Assembly: GCF_963576615.1 (NCBI RefSeq)
Contig: NC_088711.1
Coordinates: forward strand, 40,234,621 to 40,298,620
Length of the DNA: 64,000 nt
Source: Watersipora subatra
Lineage: Eukaryota > Bryozoa > Gymnolaemata > Cheilostomatida > Watersiporidae
Direction of reading: 5' to 3'
Made by a program: the position numbers and the translations under genes. Each line of letters begins with the position of its first letter. Within the stretch, counting starts at the first letter, position 1. The notes under the pieces were generated by a model. That model was not told where the DNA came from and did no database searches. It saw nothing but the letters and a program-made list of their open reading frames with translations. Of the stretch, positions 41,265 through 53,290 are shown piece after piece.

Positions 41265-42889
41265 ACGGAAACTAACTACCCTGAAAAAAGACAAGATATG
41301 TAAGTCCTCAACTGTTTGCTCACCTGGGAGGCTACTATGACACAATTTCATGTTAACTAATTTGGAGTTGATATACCTGAGTCAAACACTTTTCACTTCA
41401 TAGGATATTTTGCGGGTATATAATACTTTTACTTTATTGCATAGACATCGACATTTCACAGTTTGTCTTAGGTGGAGAAATGAAAAAAAAGACTGAATTG
41501 ATCAGGCATTATATGATTTCTCAGGATTGTACCTTAAAATCAATTTCATAGTTCTGTGTACCTGATTCTCAGATTCAATCCCAGCTTTAATGGCTGTCAC
41601 TGTCTGCAGTTATGCAAGTGCCTTCAGCTCAGTTTATTACATTTATTCTATCTCCAACAATATTCAACTCCTTTATTTGATTGAAAGTCAAACACTGTAA
41701 TACATAACTTTAAATAGGGGTTATTAAAAATGGTAAATCTTTACTATAATAAAAGCCGTGTACGTCTGTCCAAAGTTACTCTAAAAGCTTTAGGAAAAAA
41801 CAATGCACCGCACGGAAATCAAACCCAGGTATTCAGATTCTATCAACAATACTCAGTCAGCATGTAAATTATTAGTGCGAGTTCAAATCCTGTAAGATGC
41901 AATATTTTTTACCAACTTCCAACTATGACTTAGCACAGACGAAGGGACAAGACTCTTATCATTATAGTAACAATCTTAGAGGCCCGTCTATGATGTCATA
42001 AAATTAATTTTGTGTTTTGTTCAGTTTGAAAAGCTATAACTCTAATGATCTTAAAACAAAATATGTTTTCCAACAGAATCTAGAAAGTTTGGATCTCTTT
42101 ACCCTCTAGCAAGTATTACTGCAAGCATTTGCATGTTAATTGCAGAATAAACTGCTAGCCCATCATGAAGGATTGCTTCAGCAGTTTTATGACAAGTTAG
42201 TTGCGGCTATAAACTAGTTGGTCCCTGGATATAACGATCACGCTTATTTGCAGGCAGTGCAGCAACAGCTGCAAATATTTATTCAGTGCTTGGGAGTTGT
42301 CTGTTTGAATTACTCGATCACAATGCAGAAAATATTGTAAGCCACCTAGAATGAAATTTCGTTTAGGGTGTCTTGAGTTTCCTTTAAAAATTTGACTTGC
42401 ATCTTTAATGAAACCATGCACTTGTGCGTCAGTTGCTCAGCATTTGTAATCAAGCACGTCACAGCAAGCACTCTGTGTCACAGCAAGCAATCCATGTCAC
42501 AGATATCATTGTCTGCATATTAGTTTCCTCACACTAATGCATCTTGAACTTTATGAAGTTGGTAATTGCTAATGATTCATCCATATTATGAGTGATGGAT
42601 TAAGTTGAACCAGTTTGTAGTACATGTATAACAAGTCAACAGTTCAGTGGAGTTTAAGCAGGTCTAATAAGCTTTAACATGATCCTTATTGAGTGTTAGT
42701 AGTCAACTTATTAACCTTGATTGAGAGTACAAGTCAGCATTTTACCTATTAGAACAATATCAGGTGTAACTAGATCAACAATATATAGGTTAATATTGAG
42801 CATAGATAGGTCAACACCAGCTAAAATAGGCCTGCTTTAAATCTATAGACATTTCTCAGCATTAGGTAACTTGAGTCAGAATTGAGTTT
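41265..42889. other. No gene; one dispersed repeat copy
   Basis: Only a dispersed element (41743-41960) and short repeats of GTCACAGCAAGCA near 42459-42500 are noticeable. From about 42600 the AGGTCAGCATT-type minisatellite begins in very diverged form. Confidence 0.45.
41743..41960. mobile_element. Dispersed non-autonomous element, ATAATAAAAGCCGTGT family
   Basis: It begins TTTACTATAATAAAAGCCGTG with GTCTGTCC just after. It has a GAGTTCAAATCCTG box about 140 bases in, resembling a tRNA-type B box. Related starts are at 63961 (window end) and, more diverged, near 57752. The 5' words resemble ends described for Helitron-like elements, but I cannot confirm this. Confidence 0.4.
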
Positions 42890-43007
42890 TGTAAGTCAGC
42901 GTTGAGGTTATTTAGATCAGCATTGAATTTATCTAGGTCAGCATTTAGTTCACTTAGGTCAGCATTTAGTTTAATTAGGTCAGCATTTAGTTTATTTAGG
43001 TCAGCAT
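42890..43007 (+). repeat. 21-bp minisatellite (AGGTCAGCATTTAGTTTATTT)
   Basis: About five clear copies of a 21-bp unit around AGGTCAGCATTTAGTTTA. More diverged AGGTCAGCATT-like copies continue to the left (from about 42600) and resume right of an inserted hAT element (44127 to about 44420). The 7-codon frame it encodes (RSAFSLF) is a by-product. Confidence 0.82.
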
Positions 43008-44126
43008 TAGAGGTGGAACGAGACACGAGACGTCTCGAGTATCGACCTGTCTCGTATCGGTCTCGACTTAACTATTGCCAAACTCGAGACAGGAAATAGA
43101 ACTAAAGCGCCTGCGCACGGTTGTTAAAACATGGCTTCTTGCGGTAGCAACAACTCTATATATTGTAATGGATTGCGGGCAACTGCTTTTAAAGTTATAC
43201 CCGGTCCGTTACTACCTGCTGCTACTGATTATGTTGGCAACTGAGTCTAATCATGTAGTCCAGACAACGGCCCTGTTATTTTTTAGTTCGGTTCTGTGTC
43301 CTTAAAACAGATACCAGGTCGTATCTAATTACTCTTCGGATAATCCAATTTAATAAATAAGTCTTTTGCGGGTAAAATGTCTGTATTTATCGTATCGTGT
43401 CTAAACGCCAGCTGCCCTTCATAAAATTCGGGCCTCTTTTACGTATATACTAACAATCGCGGGTAAAACTTGCCCGGACACGGAGAAACGAACGAAAGGC
43501 CGTGTCGACCATAGTCCGTGTTCGGTTAACAATGACGTTTTGTTAGTTCAATATAAGAATATACATGTGCATGTTTACAGTAATTAATATAATTTCATGA
43601 GTACAATTTAAATATAATTCACATACTACAGCTAATACACAAACAAAACTTAACATTAATGAAACGATAAGAATGAAAGTGTTATTGTGTGTTCTTTTAG
43701 TTGCGGTATTTCTTTGTAGAGCGACGGCTATCGGTTTCATTACATTAAAAAGTAAGAACTATTCAATAGATGGTAAAAATATACATGTACAAAGCAATAT
43801 GTTTATAATAATTATGATCAATCAAGCTCAAAATTCTTAGAATATATAACTTCGGTATTTTAGAGCTGTTTGTGTCACTTTTGTTTACAAAAACTACATG
43901 CATATCACTATTAAAATGTTGTATTTAAATCGTTTACACCAGGTGAAAATTCAATTTAAAAAGAGTTTGATTAATTTTATATATACCAAGTAGCTAGTAC
44001 TTGTGTAGTGAAATCATCACAAAATGCTCATTATTTTACTGTCTCGTGTCTCGAGTCTCGAATTTTTACAAGACAGTGTCTCGAGTCTCGTCTCGAGCTT
44101 AAAAAACCTGTCTCGTTCCACCTCTA
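43008..44126. mobile_element. hAT-type element (1.12 kb) inserted in the 21-bp minisatellite
   Basis: The ends are TAGAGGTGGAACGAGACA and GTCTCGTTCCACCTCTA. They are flanked by the 8-bp duplication GTCAGCAT (43000-43007 and 44127-44134). TAGAGGTGG-type ends with an 8-bp duplication are typical of hAT. Many GTCTCGAG and TCTCGTC words crowd both subterminal regions. No transposase frame. The duplicated word is also part of the minisatellite unit, but the exact junctions still fit insertion. Confidence 0.87.
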
Positions 44127-44479
44127 GTCAGCATTGAGATTGTAGGCTACAATTAGGTTTAAAAAGGCCAGCATTAGGTATAAATAAGGTATCAGTTCAC
44201 AGCAGAACTCTGAGTTTAAATATTAAAACTGTCTAAATTTTGAGTTTGAACTGATTTTAAAAAGGTCAACAATAAGTTTAGACAGTTTGGTTATTTAATT
44301 TGAATTGAAATAATTTTAGCATTGAGTTAAAGCAGGTCAGCCTTAATAAGTCAACATTAATTTTGAGTAGGTCAAGAAGAGTGTAAGTATGCCGCCAGCA
44401 TTGAGTTTAAATAGGTCAGTATTTAGAAGAAACTGATCAGTGTTAAGTTTTATCCTTTTGGGTATCTTTTAATGACTTA

Positions 44480-44898
44480 CCCTAGGACACTTGTATTTCG
44501 CTAGTATTTAGTTTTGTGAGTAGCATACAGAGTAAAATTTCGCTGCAACTTAATTTCGCAGCTCTGATGAGTGCGAAAATATAGTGATGTGAAAATAAAT
44601 GCAGTGGAACAAACATAATTAGATTTTTCAGGTTCGGTTCACCGGTAAGCAAAGTTTTTTCAATTCGGAACTAGTTTGTAATTGCGAACCGCAGGTAGAA
44701 TTGTGTGGCCGAGATCGATAATTCAATTTGATCGCTTGCTGCCATTTGTTTCTTGGACTATCAATAAACAAAGCTATATAATTCCGCGATTTCGCTCGTT
44801 CGTTATGATAGTTTAGTTTCGCTCATGAAGTTTTCGCGAGAAGATGACTCTGCGAAAATGCAAAAGTTAGATAAGCCGAATACATAAATGTCCTAGGG
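44480..44898. mobile_element. TA-flanked MITE (419 bp)
   Basis: The ends CCCTAGGACACTTGTATTTC and GAATACATAAATGTCCTAGG (then G) are inverted partners. TA flanks both sides (44478-44479 and 44899-44900). It is rich in TTTCGC / GCGAAAA words. Tc1/mariner-type mobilisation is inferred from the TA flanks. Confidence 0.82.
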
Positions 44899-44900
44899 TA

Positions 44901-46904
44901 GTAGTATAGGCCTTTTGATAACAGGTAGTAAAATTTCAACTAATTCTATAACAATAAATGTTGTTCAGTGGTTTTATTATAAGTATTTTTACTTTTTACG
45001 AAATTCTAATGACTAAAATACTTTGGCTCCTGAAATAAAACCAACAGCCATATAATAGTTTGGCTATGGAGCAGACCAATTGTAACATGGTATTAGAAAA
45101 TACTGGATATCAGGCTGGCACTACATGTATCCTGCAGCAGACGCTCATACAACGGGTAAACATGTCATTCCAGGAACATTGACGTTATATGAACAGCAAA
45201 ATACATTTAAATAGACAAAAGAAAATGATTTCTCTTAAAATCAACTCAAGTTTGACGCAACCACATCTTTAATCCATTCCAGGATCTTCCTAAACTCACC
45301 TCTTTATCCCTTCAAATAGGAAAATCTAAACTTGACTTTTTAATTGAATGACTACAGTAAATGTGATATTGTCGGTTATATCTACAGTTTAATTTTCTCT
45401 TTTTCTTTTCCATTTCTTTTGGTTTAAAGTTCATGGTTAGTATAGTTTTACGTTAAGTCAAGGGGAGCACACACCTGCAATGTCAATTTAAATCGATTTG
45501 TTCACCTTTTTCTAAACACCAAGGCCTATGCTACAGAAGAAAAATATAGAAATATTGCATGTCTTAAATAAAGCAAAACAATGAATAGTTGTGTAGCTAC
45601 TTCTCTGCCATTTATCACGCATCTAACGATCTCCCACGGCACACTAAACTGCCAGGGTACGACTATACACATGTATAATAAGATATCCTAATACGTCGCT
45701 TCTTTCCTAAGTGAGGCGAGAAAGAAAATGTTGTTTTTAAAGCTATCTATTGCGTTCTCACTATTTATATTCAACATAAGAACCTTGCATTGACGATGCC
45801 TTACATTATATGAAATTTCTTACAAAGGAAAAAGTTCTTGCAAAGGAAAAAACTTTACGTCGGAAAATTCTTCACACTAGGTGGGATTTGCGTAAAAGGA
45901 GGTTTATGTTAGAGAGAGCCTCTACCGTATGCATATCAGGAGGAGGTCTTTCTTAAATGCTTCTTATGAACAATTGTAGTTGATTAACATAAATGCAATA
46001 AGTCAACTACTACCTGGAGTAAATCAATACAGAGCGCAGCTGCTCTGAAAGTTGTGTTTGTCAGAAACATAGCCGCACACGCGTGCCTATTCAATAGTTT
46101 ACTCATAGCCTAGCTGCACCGATCCTATCGCATGGTGACTAAGAGGCGTCCATGAGATAATTGAGACGAGCTCTTAGCTAATGGCTTATGGCTAGGCAAT
46201 TAGTCGTTGATAAGAGGAAACATCCTCCATCTTTTACTCATCTTTTGGCAGTCTTTTCGCATTTGACCAACTTGTGGGAAACCTTTAAAAGCTAGTTTGT
46301 TGGTCATGGGGAGATAACGACTAAATAGTTGCTGAGGTTCAATAGATCATTAAAGTTTGTATTCAGTACATGGTAAGCTGTTGTAAGTCATTGGTAGCTC
46401 GTTTCTGATTTATGCTTAATGCTAATAATCCACATATTCAAGCAATTTACTTTCTATCGAATTTAGGAAACTTTACTCGTGTTCATCTGTTCAAAGCTGT
46501 CCGAAGTCGGTCTTTGATATTACACTTAGCATTCAGACAGACTACTAACCGGCGCCACTGAGCCACTGCATTGTGGGAAAATTGTGCAGATAGTGATTAC
46601 ACATGGTGGTCTCTCACAGGTCTGACAGCGTACTAGCAAAAGTAATAAAAAACAAAAACACTTTATAGCAAACAAAAGGAATTTTCAATCCATCTTTTTA
46701 TGAATTTTTTTATTAAAAAATGGTAATCAGTGGTTTATATTTTCACTTTTGATATAAAATTTCTTACGTTAATTTTACAAGAGTCGAAAATCTGCAACCG
46801 TTACTGGGGAGCGGGGGGGGGGGGCATGATTGTACGCCCCATGTTTAGGTTAATGATTAATTGCTAATAGAATTTAGTTAGAGTTTTGCTAGCCATCTTG
46901 TTTA
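44901..46904. other. No gene; one dispersed repeat near 45600-45790
   Basis: The segment around 45630-45740 (CACGGCACACTAAACTGCCA, then CATGTATAATAAGATATCCT and ATACGTC) matches 57998-58135. The latter carries a TA microsatellite at the same internal point. A run of ten or more G is at 46812-46826. No coding exon is recognisable. Confidence 0.4.
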
Positions 46905-47362
46905 AGGCTGGTTCACACTATATCGCCGTATCTCAGCGTTGATGCCACAATACTTCGGTGATAGTCGATGATAACAATGTTCACACTATCACAACCCAAT
47001 CCGTGTTTGCATCAGCAAATACTTAACAACGTAGTGTTCTCATTTTGCTTTTTAAATTTTTTCGGTGAAACCTCTTTTGTTTTCACATGACTGAAATCAA
47101 ATCGTATAGTCCTGCAGCAACGGTCGTAAATGGAAATAAATAAATCACGCTACCCGCGACCACGAATTACTATCACCGAGATGGTTCATATTTGAAAGGC
47201 GGTCGTTGATGCTCGGCGAAATATCGGGAAAGTTTGAGAGCTGCAAACTTTCCCGACGTGTCCGCATTGCCTCGTCGATGCTATCGGTTTACGGTTCACA
47301 TAATCGATGATGAATGCCGAAAGGAAAACGCAGACCTCATGTGATATAGTGTGAACCAGGCT
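46905..47362. mobile_element. PIF/Harbinger-like MITE (458 bp)
   Basis: The ends AGGCTGGTTCACACTATATC and GATATAGTGTGAACCAGGCT are inverted partners with one mismatch. TTA is on both sides (46902-46904 and 47363-47365). The TTA target duplication is the PIF/Harbinger hallmark. The interior is GC-richer (ATCGTCGATG-like words) and has no coding frame. Confidence 0.85.
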
Positions 47363-47365
47363 TTA

Positions 47366-48169
47366 GGCTGAACTGTTCGAAGCACGCTCAATAGTATCTT
47401 AGCAGAAAATTGTTATCACTTAAAAGGTAAAAGCAGTTGTACGCTGTCAGGAGGTAGAATAGCTTATTCAACGGTAGCCTCTCAATTATTTACTTCTTGC
47501 ATCGCTCATTGGTTTTACATCATCATACCAAAATTACTAAGAGAATCATCTGCTCTTGTATTTAGCATTTGTAATGACTTTTGGAGATTTTCTGACCTTG
47601 ACCTTTTCGAAATATCTATCACATTATTGAGGCAAAATGTAAAAGTATTTGAATCAATTTTTTGAGAAAGTTTTCTTCTTAGATAGTCAAGTTGGAGAGG
47701 AGACAAATGAATGCATCACATGTCATGATGTCCATATTCGACTCCTGCCACTGTAACCTTGAAAACATCTTTGCTGATACTTCCAGCCTTTGCAGATACT
47801 GCTCTGTGTGATTGACCTAACAACATCTTATCGTCAGCAATAAAAAGCAATCACATTGCAATGATGCTAAGGTATAAGTACAATGAATCATATACCCAGG
47901 TCGCTAGAACATAGAGCTAACTCGTGTATCAGGAAAGTCTTGATCACTTTATAGATTGAAAACATCTCGAAAACATCTCAAGTGCAGATGGTTACCGGTA
48001 TCAATTGCTGGTGGGAAAACAAAAGCTGACTTTTAGTGCTTTACCATTAGCTGTTGGACAAACCCATCGGGAGATTCTTAGCAACTTCAAGTGAAAAGGT
48101 TCATTGAATAGGTATCCTCAAATGTTTTCTGGCATGGGGAAATTTTTCAGATGCTAACACTACACCCTC
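47366..48169. other. No gene confidently seen
   Basis: A 63-codon minus-strand frame (47515-47706; SPLQLDYLRRKLSQKI) looks protein-like but has no recognisable family or clear splice sites. Otherwise nothing is supported. Confidence 0.3.
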
Positions 48170-49020
48170 ATATGGGCAGTACAAAGTACTACATACTAAT
48201 GTACCGCTGTATTATGTACCAGGGATGGACAAGATAACGATAAATGATAGCGATATTCGGTAGTTGTCTTCTCGATCATATATATCGAAGTGAAACTGCC
48301 CTATCATGTTATCGATCTTACCGGTAGTTTCTTCGTCTTATCGATAGCTCACACCTCAATACATGTATATTGTTTGTCAATTTTTTTTGCAGCAGATTGT
48401 TTTTTATCTGCAGTTCATCTTTTTATTCATAGATCACGATTGTTGTGGCTGTGGTTTTGTTGCTGAATCAAAGGTATTTTCTTTATCCTAATAAATGCTG
48501 ACTGAAGCCTTAGCACCCAACTGAATCTTTTTAACACTCTTTTTGCACACGCACAATCTTATCATTTCAGTAGATCTTATGCCATGACAATCCTTGTTCC
48601 CTTGATAATGATTGAGATTTTTTAAATTCTTTTCTATCAACTCGATGTTTTATTTGACCGATAGGTCGATTGTTATTTTATTTCGGTAGGTAGTCAATTG
48701 CCTCACCAATATCCAGTAGTTATCGATAACTCGATATATCGAGAAAACAACTCCCAAAGATACGATATAAGCATATCAGTATTCATCGTCCATCCCTACT
48801 ATGTACCGATGTACCAGTGTACCAATGTAATATGGACTAATGTACCAATGTACTACATACCAATTCATTGGTGTGCACTGTACTGATGTACCGATATACC
48901 CTGCACTGATGTACCGACGCACTACATACCAATGTACTGGTACACTATCTACCAATGTGTCGATGTACTACGATCCAATGTACCAATATACTCGGTATAA
49001 TTAATGTAGTGATAATACCA
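48170..49020 (+). repeat. Degenerate ATGTACC minisatellite, split by a hAT-like element
   Basis: Words such as AATGTACCAATGTACTACAT and GATGTACCGATGTACC recur from about 48170 to 48219 and again from 48799 to 49020, at irregular spacing of about 10-12 bases. The intervening 579 bp is an inserted transposon. Confidence 0.75.
48220..48798. mobile_element. hAT-like element (579 bp) inserted in the ATGTACC minisatellite
   Basis: The ends CAGGGATGGACAA and TCGTCCATCCCTA are inverted partners. Flanks TTATGTAC and CTATGTAC (48212-48219 and 48799-48806) form an 8-bp duplication with one mismatch. Subterminal ATCGATA/TATCGAT words are abundant. Non-coding. Confidence 0.8.
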
Positions 49021-49462
49021 ATATGTAACGAATAGGCTTCCGGAAGAATCTGCACTTAGTTCAGCGTGTTGATGTGCGTTCTAAACAATTTTGCCTTACT
49101 TGCATCTTCTTGGCTTATTTTGTTACCAATGACCATGTTTTTTCCGTTACTAAAGGTCACTGGAAATGATAAGCTCGCAATTAAGGTAACTTTTATGCGA
49201 ACTAAAAATAGACAGGAATCATCTAAATAGTATTGCATGGCTTCATTGGAAAAAATACTACGATCCAGTTATTTTCATCGCTTGCCTCTCATTGGCTCAT
49301 TCTGTTATTAACAAGAACGACTCGTTTGAGTGTCTGATAAGGTCGCTGTCATGCTTATTATTGATAACTAATAATTAATAAACAATAATCCCTAAAATAC
49401 CCTCAAACGCTGTCGGTGAAAATATTATTATAAATGTAAAGAATACATCGACTCACATAAAG

Positions 49463-50016
49463 GTATGGCCACACACGCCGTAAATTTTGGACGTTTCAGT
49501 CGAAATCACGAAATGTACGAAAAACATACAAATTTTTGTCCGAAACTCACAGAATTGTTAAAGCTGTGCATGCACACCAAAATCGTCAATGAAACGCTTT
49601 CCATTGGCTGAAAAAAGATTATTGGCAAGCGCTATTTTAGCAGCTTTCACGATTTGTATATTCTGAGACTCATATAAGGGCATGCAAGAAAATTACCAAC
49701 GCAATTAAACATAGTGAACACAATGCAACTGATTAAAAATTGTACCATCTTTAGCGCAATCTAATTAATTTCATCGTATTTGCTATGTTGACTTACGTTA
49801 GAATTTTTCTTGCGTGTTTTTATGTGTCTCGGACTAAACAAATCACTAAAATCGTGCTCACAAATAATTTGTTTAGCCAATTAAAGGCGTTTCATTGACG
49901 ATTTCGGTGTGCATGCACAGCTTTGACAATTCTGTGAGTTTCGAACGAATATTTTTTCCTTTTTCATATATTTCGTGATTTTGACCAAAACTTCCAAAAT
50001 GCGCCATTTTTATGCC
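49463..50016. mobile_element. Long-arm foldback element (about 550 bp), copy 2
   Basis: Inverted arms with CACAGAATTGTTAAAGCTGT / AGCTTTGACAATTCTGTGAG and CGAAATCACGAAAT / ATTTCGTGATTTTG match the copy at 25605-26258. The centre keeps GCGCTATTTTAGCAGCTTTC. The tips are more diverged than in copy 1. Confidence 0.75.
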
Positions 50017-52253
50017 CTTTCCATGACACAAAGGTGGCGCATTCTATGAATGTTTCTCTTCCAAAGAGAATCAGGGACACTGAATCACGACAGAAAGAGA
50101 GTGACACTGCTGTTTCCATGATGACATAGCACCGTCATATGCGGGTATGTCACTTGGTTATCGCTCTATGGAAGCTTAGTAATACATAGAATCATAAATT
50201 TGCATTTTGTAGATCACCCGTGCATAAAATCTTCTGCTTTTGCAAAAGACGAAAAAGCTAACTGAAGAAAAGTTGTTATTCAGACTAATTAGATGAGAGA
50301 GGAGAGCTGAGCTTTCCTTAGTAAACAGCCTATTGATTAGCTTAGATTCGCTCCCCTCCAGATACAATCTGCAGAAATCTATACTCGTGTTGAAGGCATC
50401 AGCCTTTTACACTGTAAACTAGCCCAAGCTGTGCAAATGAAACGGTTTTTCTGCTCAAAGCTTCTCTTGCTAAAGGAATAGAAGAGCTTAGAGTATCTAT
50501 AGCTATGAAACTAAACAAACGGCTAGAGATGTTAAGATTTTATGCCTGCGGTGGGATAAGCACACGTTTCTGTTGTTTGTTAATTAGTGCTTCAATGGTG
50601 TGTTGACTGAAGAGCTCATTTCAATTAAACGCTTCTCTCCCGGCTGTTCTGGTTTCAAGGCTTGTTGGCAACAGGTGATTCCGTAAAGGACTTTACAGCA
50701 TCACGTTTCGTACTGTAGAAATTGCCTCAGTAAACATTAAAAGTGCGTTTACATCAGGCTGATCTATTAGAGCTGCTTCCATGCTGACAAAGTTTCCTCG
50801 GCTTAAAACAAATAACGATTGTAAAACTGCCTTGTCCCAGTCGGTGACACAAGATCGGTGAAATGCTGCATACTCTGTTTGTTCGTATTGACGGGCGTCG
50901 TTGGCAGAGTACAACATGTAATTGATCGATCACACATCGTAACTTTAATAGCGTCGAAAATACAAGCAAATGAACCAGTTATCGATGCTGTATTTCATCG
51001 GCTAAAAAAGTTGATCTAGTTCATATAGTCAGAGTTTGAGTTGATTTGATGTAAAGTTTTTATAAAAATCGAAAACCGACTAGAAGCCATTCCAACTCTA
51101 ACTCTATCAGCAGAAACAAAACTGCGACAAATCGTTTTGGTGTAAACGCTCCTTTAATTTCAAGTCTACCAGCTGCATTTATAGCAATTGCTACTGCTAG
51201 ATGCTGTGTTCAAACGATTTCTTAAAGGGAACTGTCTATAAGCAGACGATGTTGGTTTTTTAACGACCACACATTCTACAATCGTTAGCGTTAAGGTGTC
51301 ACTGTATCTGTCTGTTAGTGGTCTGGCTTGTTCATAATATGGAAATATCAAGTTCATTGAATTCTCTTGATTAATATCAAAATCAGATACACATGTACAT
51401 ATATTGTCACAAATTGCTTGGGTAAACAATTAAACCACCTGCTAAGTTTTCTTGCCTTTTTCTCAAAAGAATTACTTAAAAAATCCTAATGAAATTTAGT
51501 GAAAATCTATTTTCATGGTAGTTATTCAATGTCAATATAAGGGTAAAGTAAAAGTACCAACTGAAAAAGTTCTGAGAAATGCACTGTTTGTGTATTCTGA
51601 CAACCAAGGATAGCCTTTTCACTGAAATCTTGATGACCAAACTAAGAGACTGCTGGGACGGATTCTAATTAACCTAAATACAGACTACGTTAAAACTGCG
51701 TATACAACTATACAACTAACTAAACTGTGCAACAATAAATTAAAAACGTTTTATACACCCAAATGATTAGTCAATGTTTATATTATATTAATAAGTTTTG
51801 AACTAAAAAAAGAAACACTTTATTTTAGTAAAGTCAGCCTTCTATGACAGCCACTAGAGACAGCGTTATTCCTTGTTCATTCCGCTATGTCAAGTTGATT
51901 GTGTAAAATGTACTTGTGGTTACCACCTTTGGCTTAGTCATACAAACTGCACTTTCTCTTACAATAGATGATTACCCAATCGGTAGATATTGATCTATGG
52001 CAAGTCATGCGTATTGATTTATTTACTTTGTGAGTTAGAGCTTGGTAGTGACTAAGAGAAGGTTGATGAGTCACCATGACAGCTTGGTTCAGAGAGTTTA
52101 AACTGTTCATAAGTTGATAGTCTGCAATCCTCTGGACTAACAACTATTACAGCCTTTTACAACAGCTGATGTTTATTGTGACAGTCTTACGTAAACATGT
52201 AAAACTAAAACGTCAACCCTCCGTTGGCTACTAGTACTAAAGTACCATCACTA
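50017..52253. other. Little recognisable content
   Basis: No repeats with clear borders. Several short minus-strand frames (50693-50917, 51166-51429, 51934-52143) could hide exons. I can connect none of them into a gene by splice signals or homology. Confidence 0.35.
50693..50917 (-). CDS. Possible exon, unrecognised
   Basis: A 74-codon minus-strand frame with protein-like composition (YEQTEYAAFHRSCVTDWDKA, then VLQSLFVLSRGNFVSMEAAL). It would form mixed helices. It opens just after an in-frame TGA; a GTACGA donor near 50714 would end it within the frame. I recognise no family, and chance cannot be excluded. Confidence 0.2.
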   Translation of the reverse strand: MLYSANDARQYEQTEYAAFHRSCVTDWDKAVLQSLFVLSRGNFVSMEAALIDQPDVNALLMFTEAISTVRNVML

Positions 52254-52640
52254 GTGTTTCAGCTCCTATTACTACTGTTACAGTTCCTTTCACCACTGTT
52301 ACAGCTCCTATCACCACTGTTACAGTTCCCATCATCACTGTTACAGTTCCTATCACCACTGGTACAGTACCTATCACCACTGTTGCAGTTTCTATCACCA
52401 CTGTTACTGTTCCCATCATCACTGTTACAGTTCACATCATCACTGTTACAGTTCCCATCTTCACTGTTACAGTTTCTTTCACCACTGTTACAGTTCCTAT
52501 CACTACAGTTACTGTTCCTTTCACCACTGTTACAGCTCCTATCACTACTGTTACAGTGCCTATCACCACTGTTACATCTTCTATCACTACTGTTACAGCT
52601 CCTATCACCATTGTTACAGTTTCCATCATCATTATTACAG
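52254..52640 (+). repeat. 21-bp minisatellite (CAGTTCCTATCACCACTGTTA), about 18 copies
   Basis: The unit CAGTTCCTATCACCACTGTTA repeats with substitutions at the same few positions (CAGTT/CAGCT, TATC/CATC, CACC/CATC/CACT). The 21-base period gives open frames on both strands with 7-residue repeats (for example SPLLQFL). These look like by-products, since all frames stay open for the same reason. Confidence 0.92.
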
Positions 52641-53040
52641 CTTTCCTTTAGCATTCTGTCATCTATATTCTAGGTTTGAAAGTTCTGTGTCGATGTTTAA
52701 CCAGTTTACGCCATAAAAAGTTTAATATTAAAATACTACTAGTTTGATTCAATAACACAATTCCTTGTTTAATTAATTTTACATTTGTTCTAAAGAAAAC
52801 TGCTACTTGTATAAACTTAAATTCTGTAGGGTCGTGCAAGAACACTTTCCAATTCCACTTGAGACAAGCCATCCAGCCATGCAGCAATGGCATGCTCTCT
52901 ATATCAGTGCATTTATACATACCCAGTGCATATAAAAAAATCTCCTCAACATCTACTTTGTACTCATTCAATTAGAATGCTTTTTACAATGAACAAATTG
53001 ACAAGCCGGTGAGTACGTGATAGAACAACTAATTATGTGA
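52641..53040. other. Spacer between two minisatellites
   Basis: A 102-codon minus-strand frame (52663-52971) covers most of this spacer but has no recognisable motif. Nothing else is seen. Confidence 0.3.
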
Positions 53041-53290
53041 ATCATACAGCTATAACACAGACAGCTATAATACAGGCAGCTATAACACAGGCAGCTATAA
53101 CACAGACAGCTATAACACAGGCAGCTATAACACAGACAGATATAACACAGGCAGCTATAACACAGACAGCTATAACACAGACAGCTATAACACAGGCAGC
53201 TATAACACAGGCAGCTATAACACAGACAGCTATAACACAGGCAGCTATAACACAGACAGCTATAACATGGACAGCTATTACACAGACAGT
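53041..53290 (+). repeat. 15-bp minisatellite (CAGCTATAACACAGA), about 17 copies
   Basis: The unit CAGCTATAACACAGA/G repeats almost perfectly. Copies alternate irregularly between ...ACAGA and ...ACAGG. The 15-base period yields a pentapeptide frame (TAITQ), which is not evidence of a protein. Confidence 0.93.

Noticed and set aside
41870-41895. tRNA-like B box (GAGTTCAAATCC) as a possible tRNA gene or SINE promoter
   Set aside because: No A box, cloverleaf or anticodon stem can be built around it; it is probably part of the dispersed element or coincidence.
44563-44582. CTGATGAGTGCGAAA, resembling a hammerhead ribozyme core
   Set aside because: The core words CTGATGA and GAAA are present, but stem II would have only one base pair and no matching stems I/III are evident. 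It lies within a TA-flanked MITE rich in GCGAAA words, so coincidence is more likely.
52224-52673. 149-codon frame with SPLLQFL heptads and antisense 131-codon frame
   Set aside because: Both are generated by the 21-bp minisatellite, which keeps several frames open simultaneously; no start context, splice sites or non-repeat domain.
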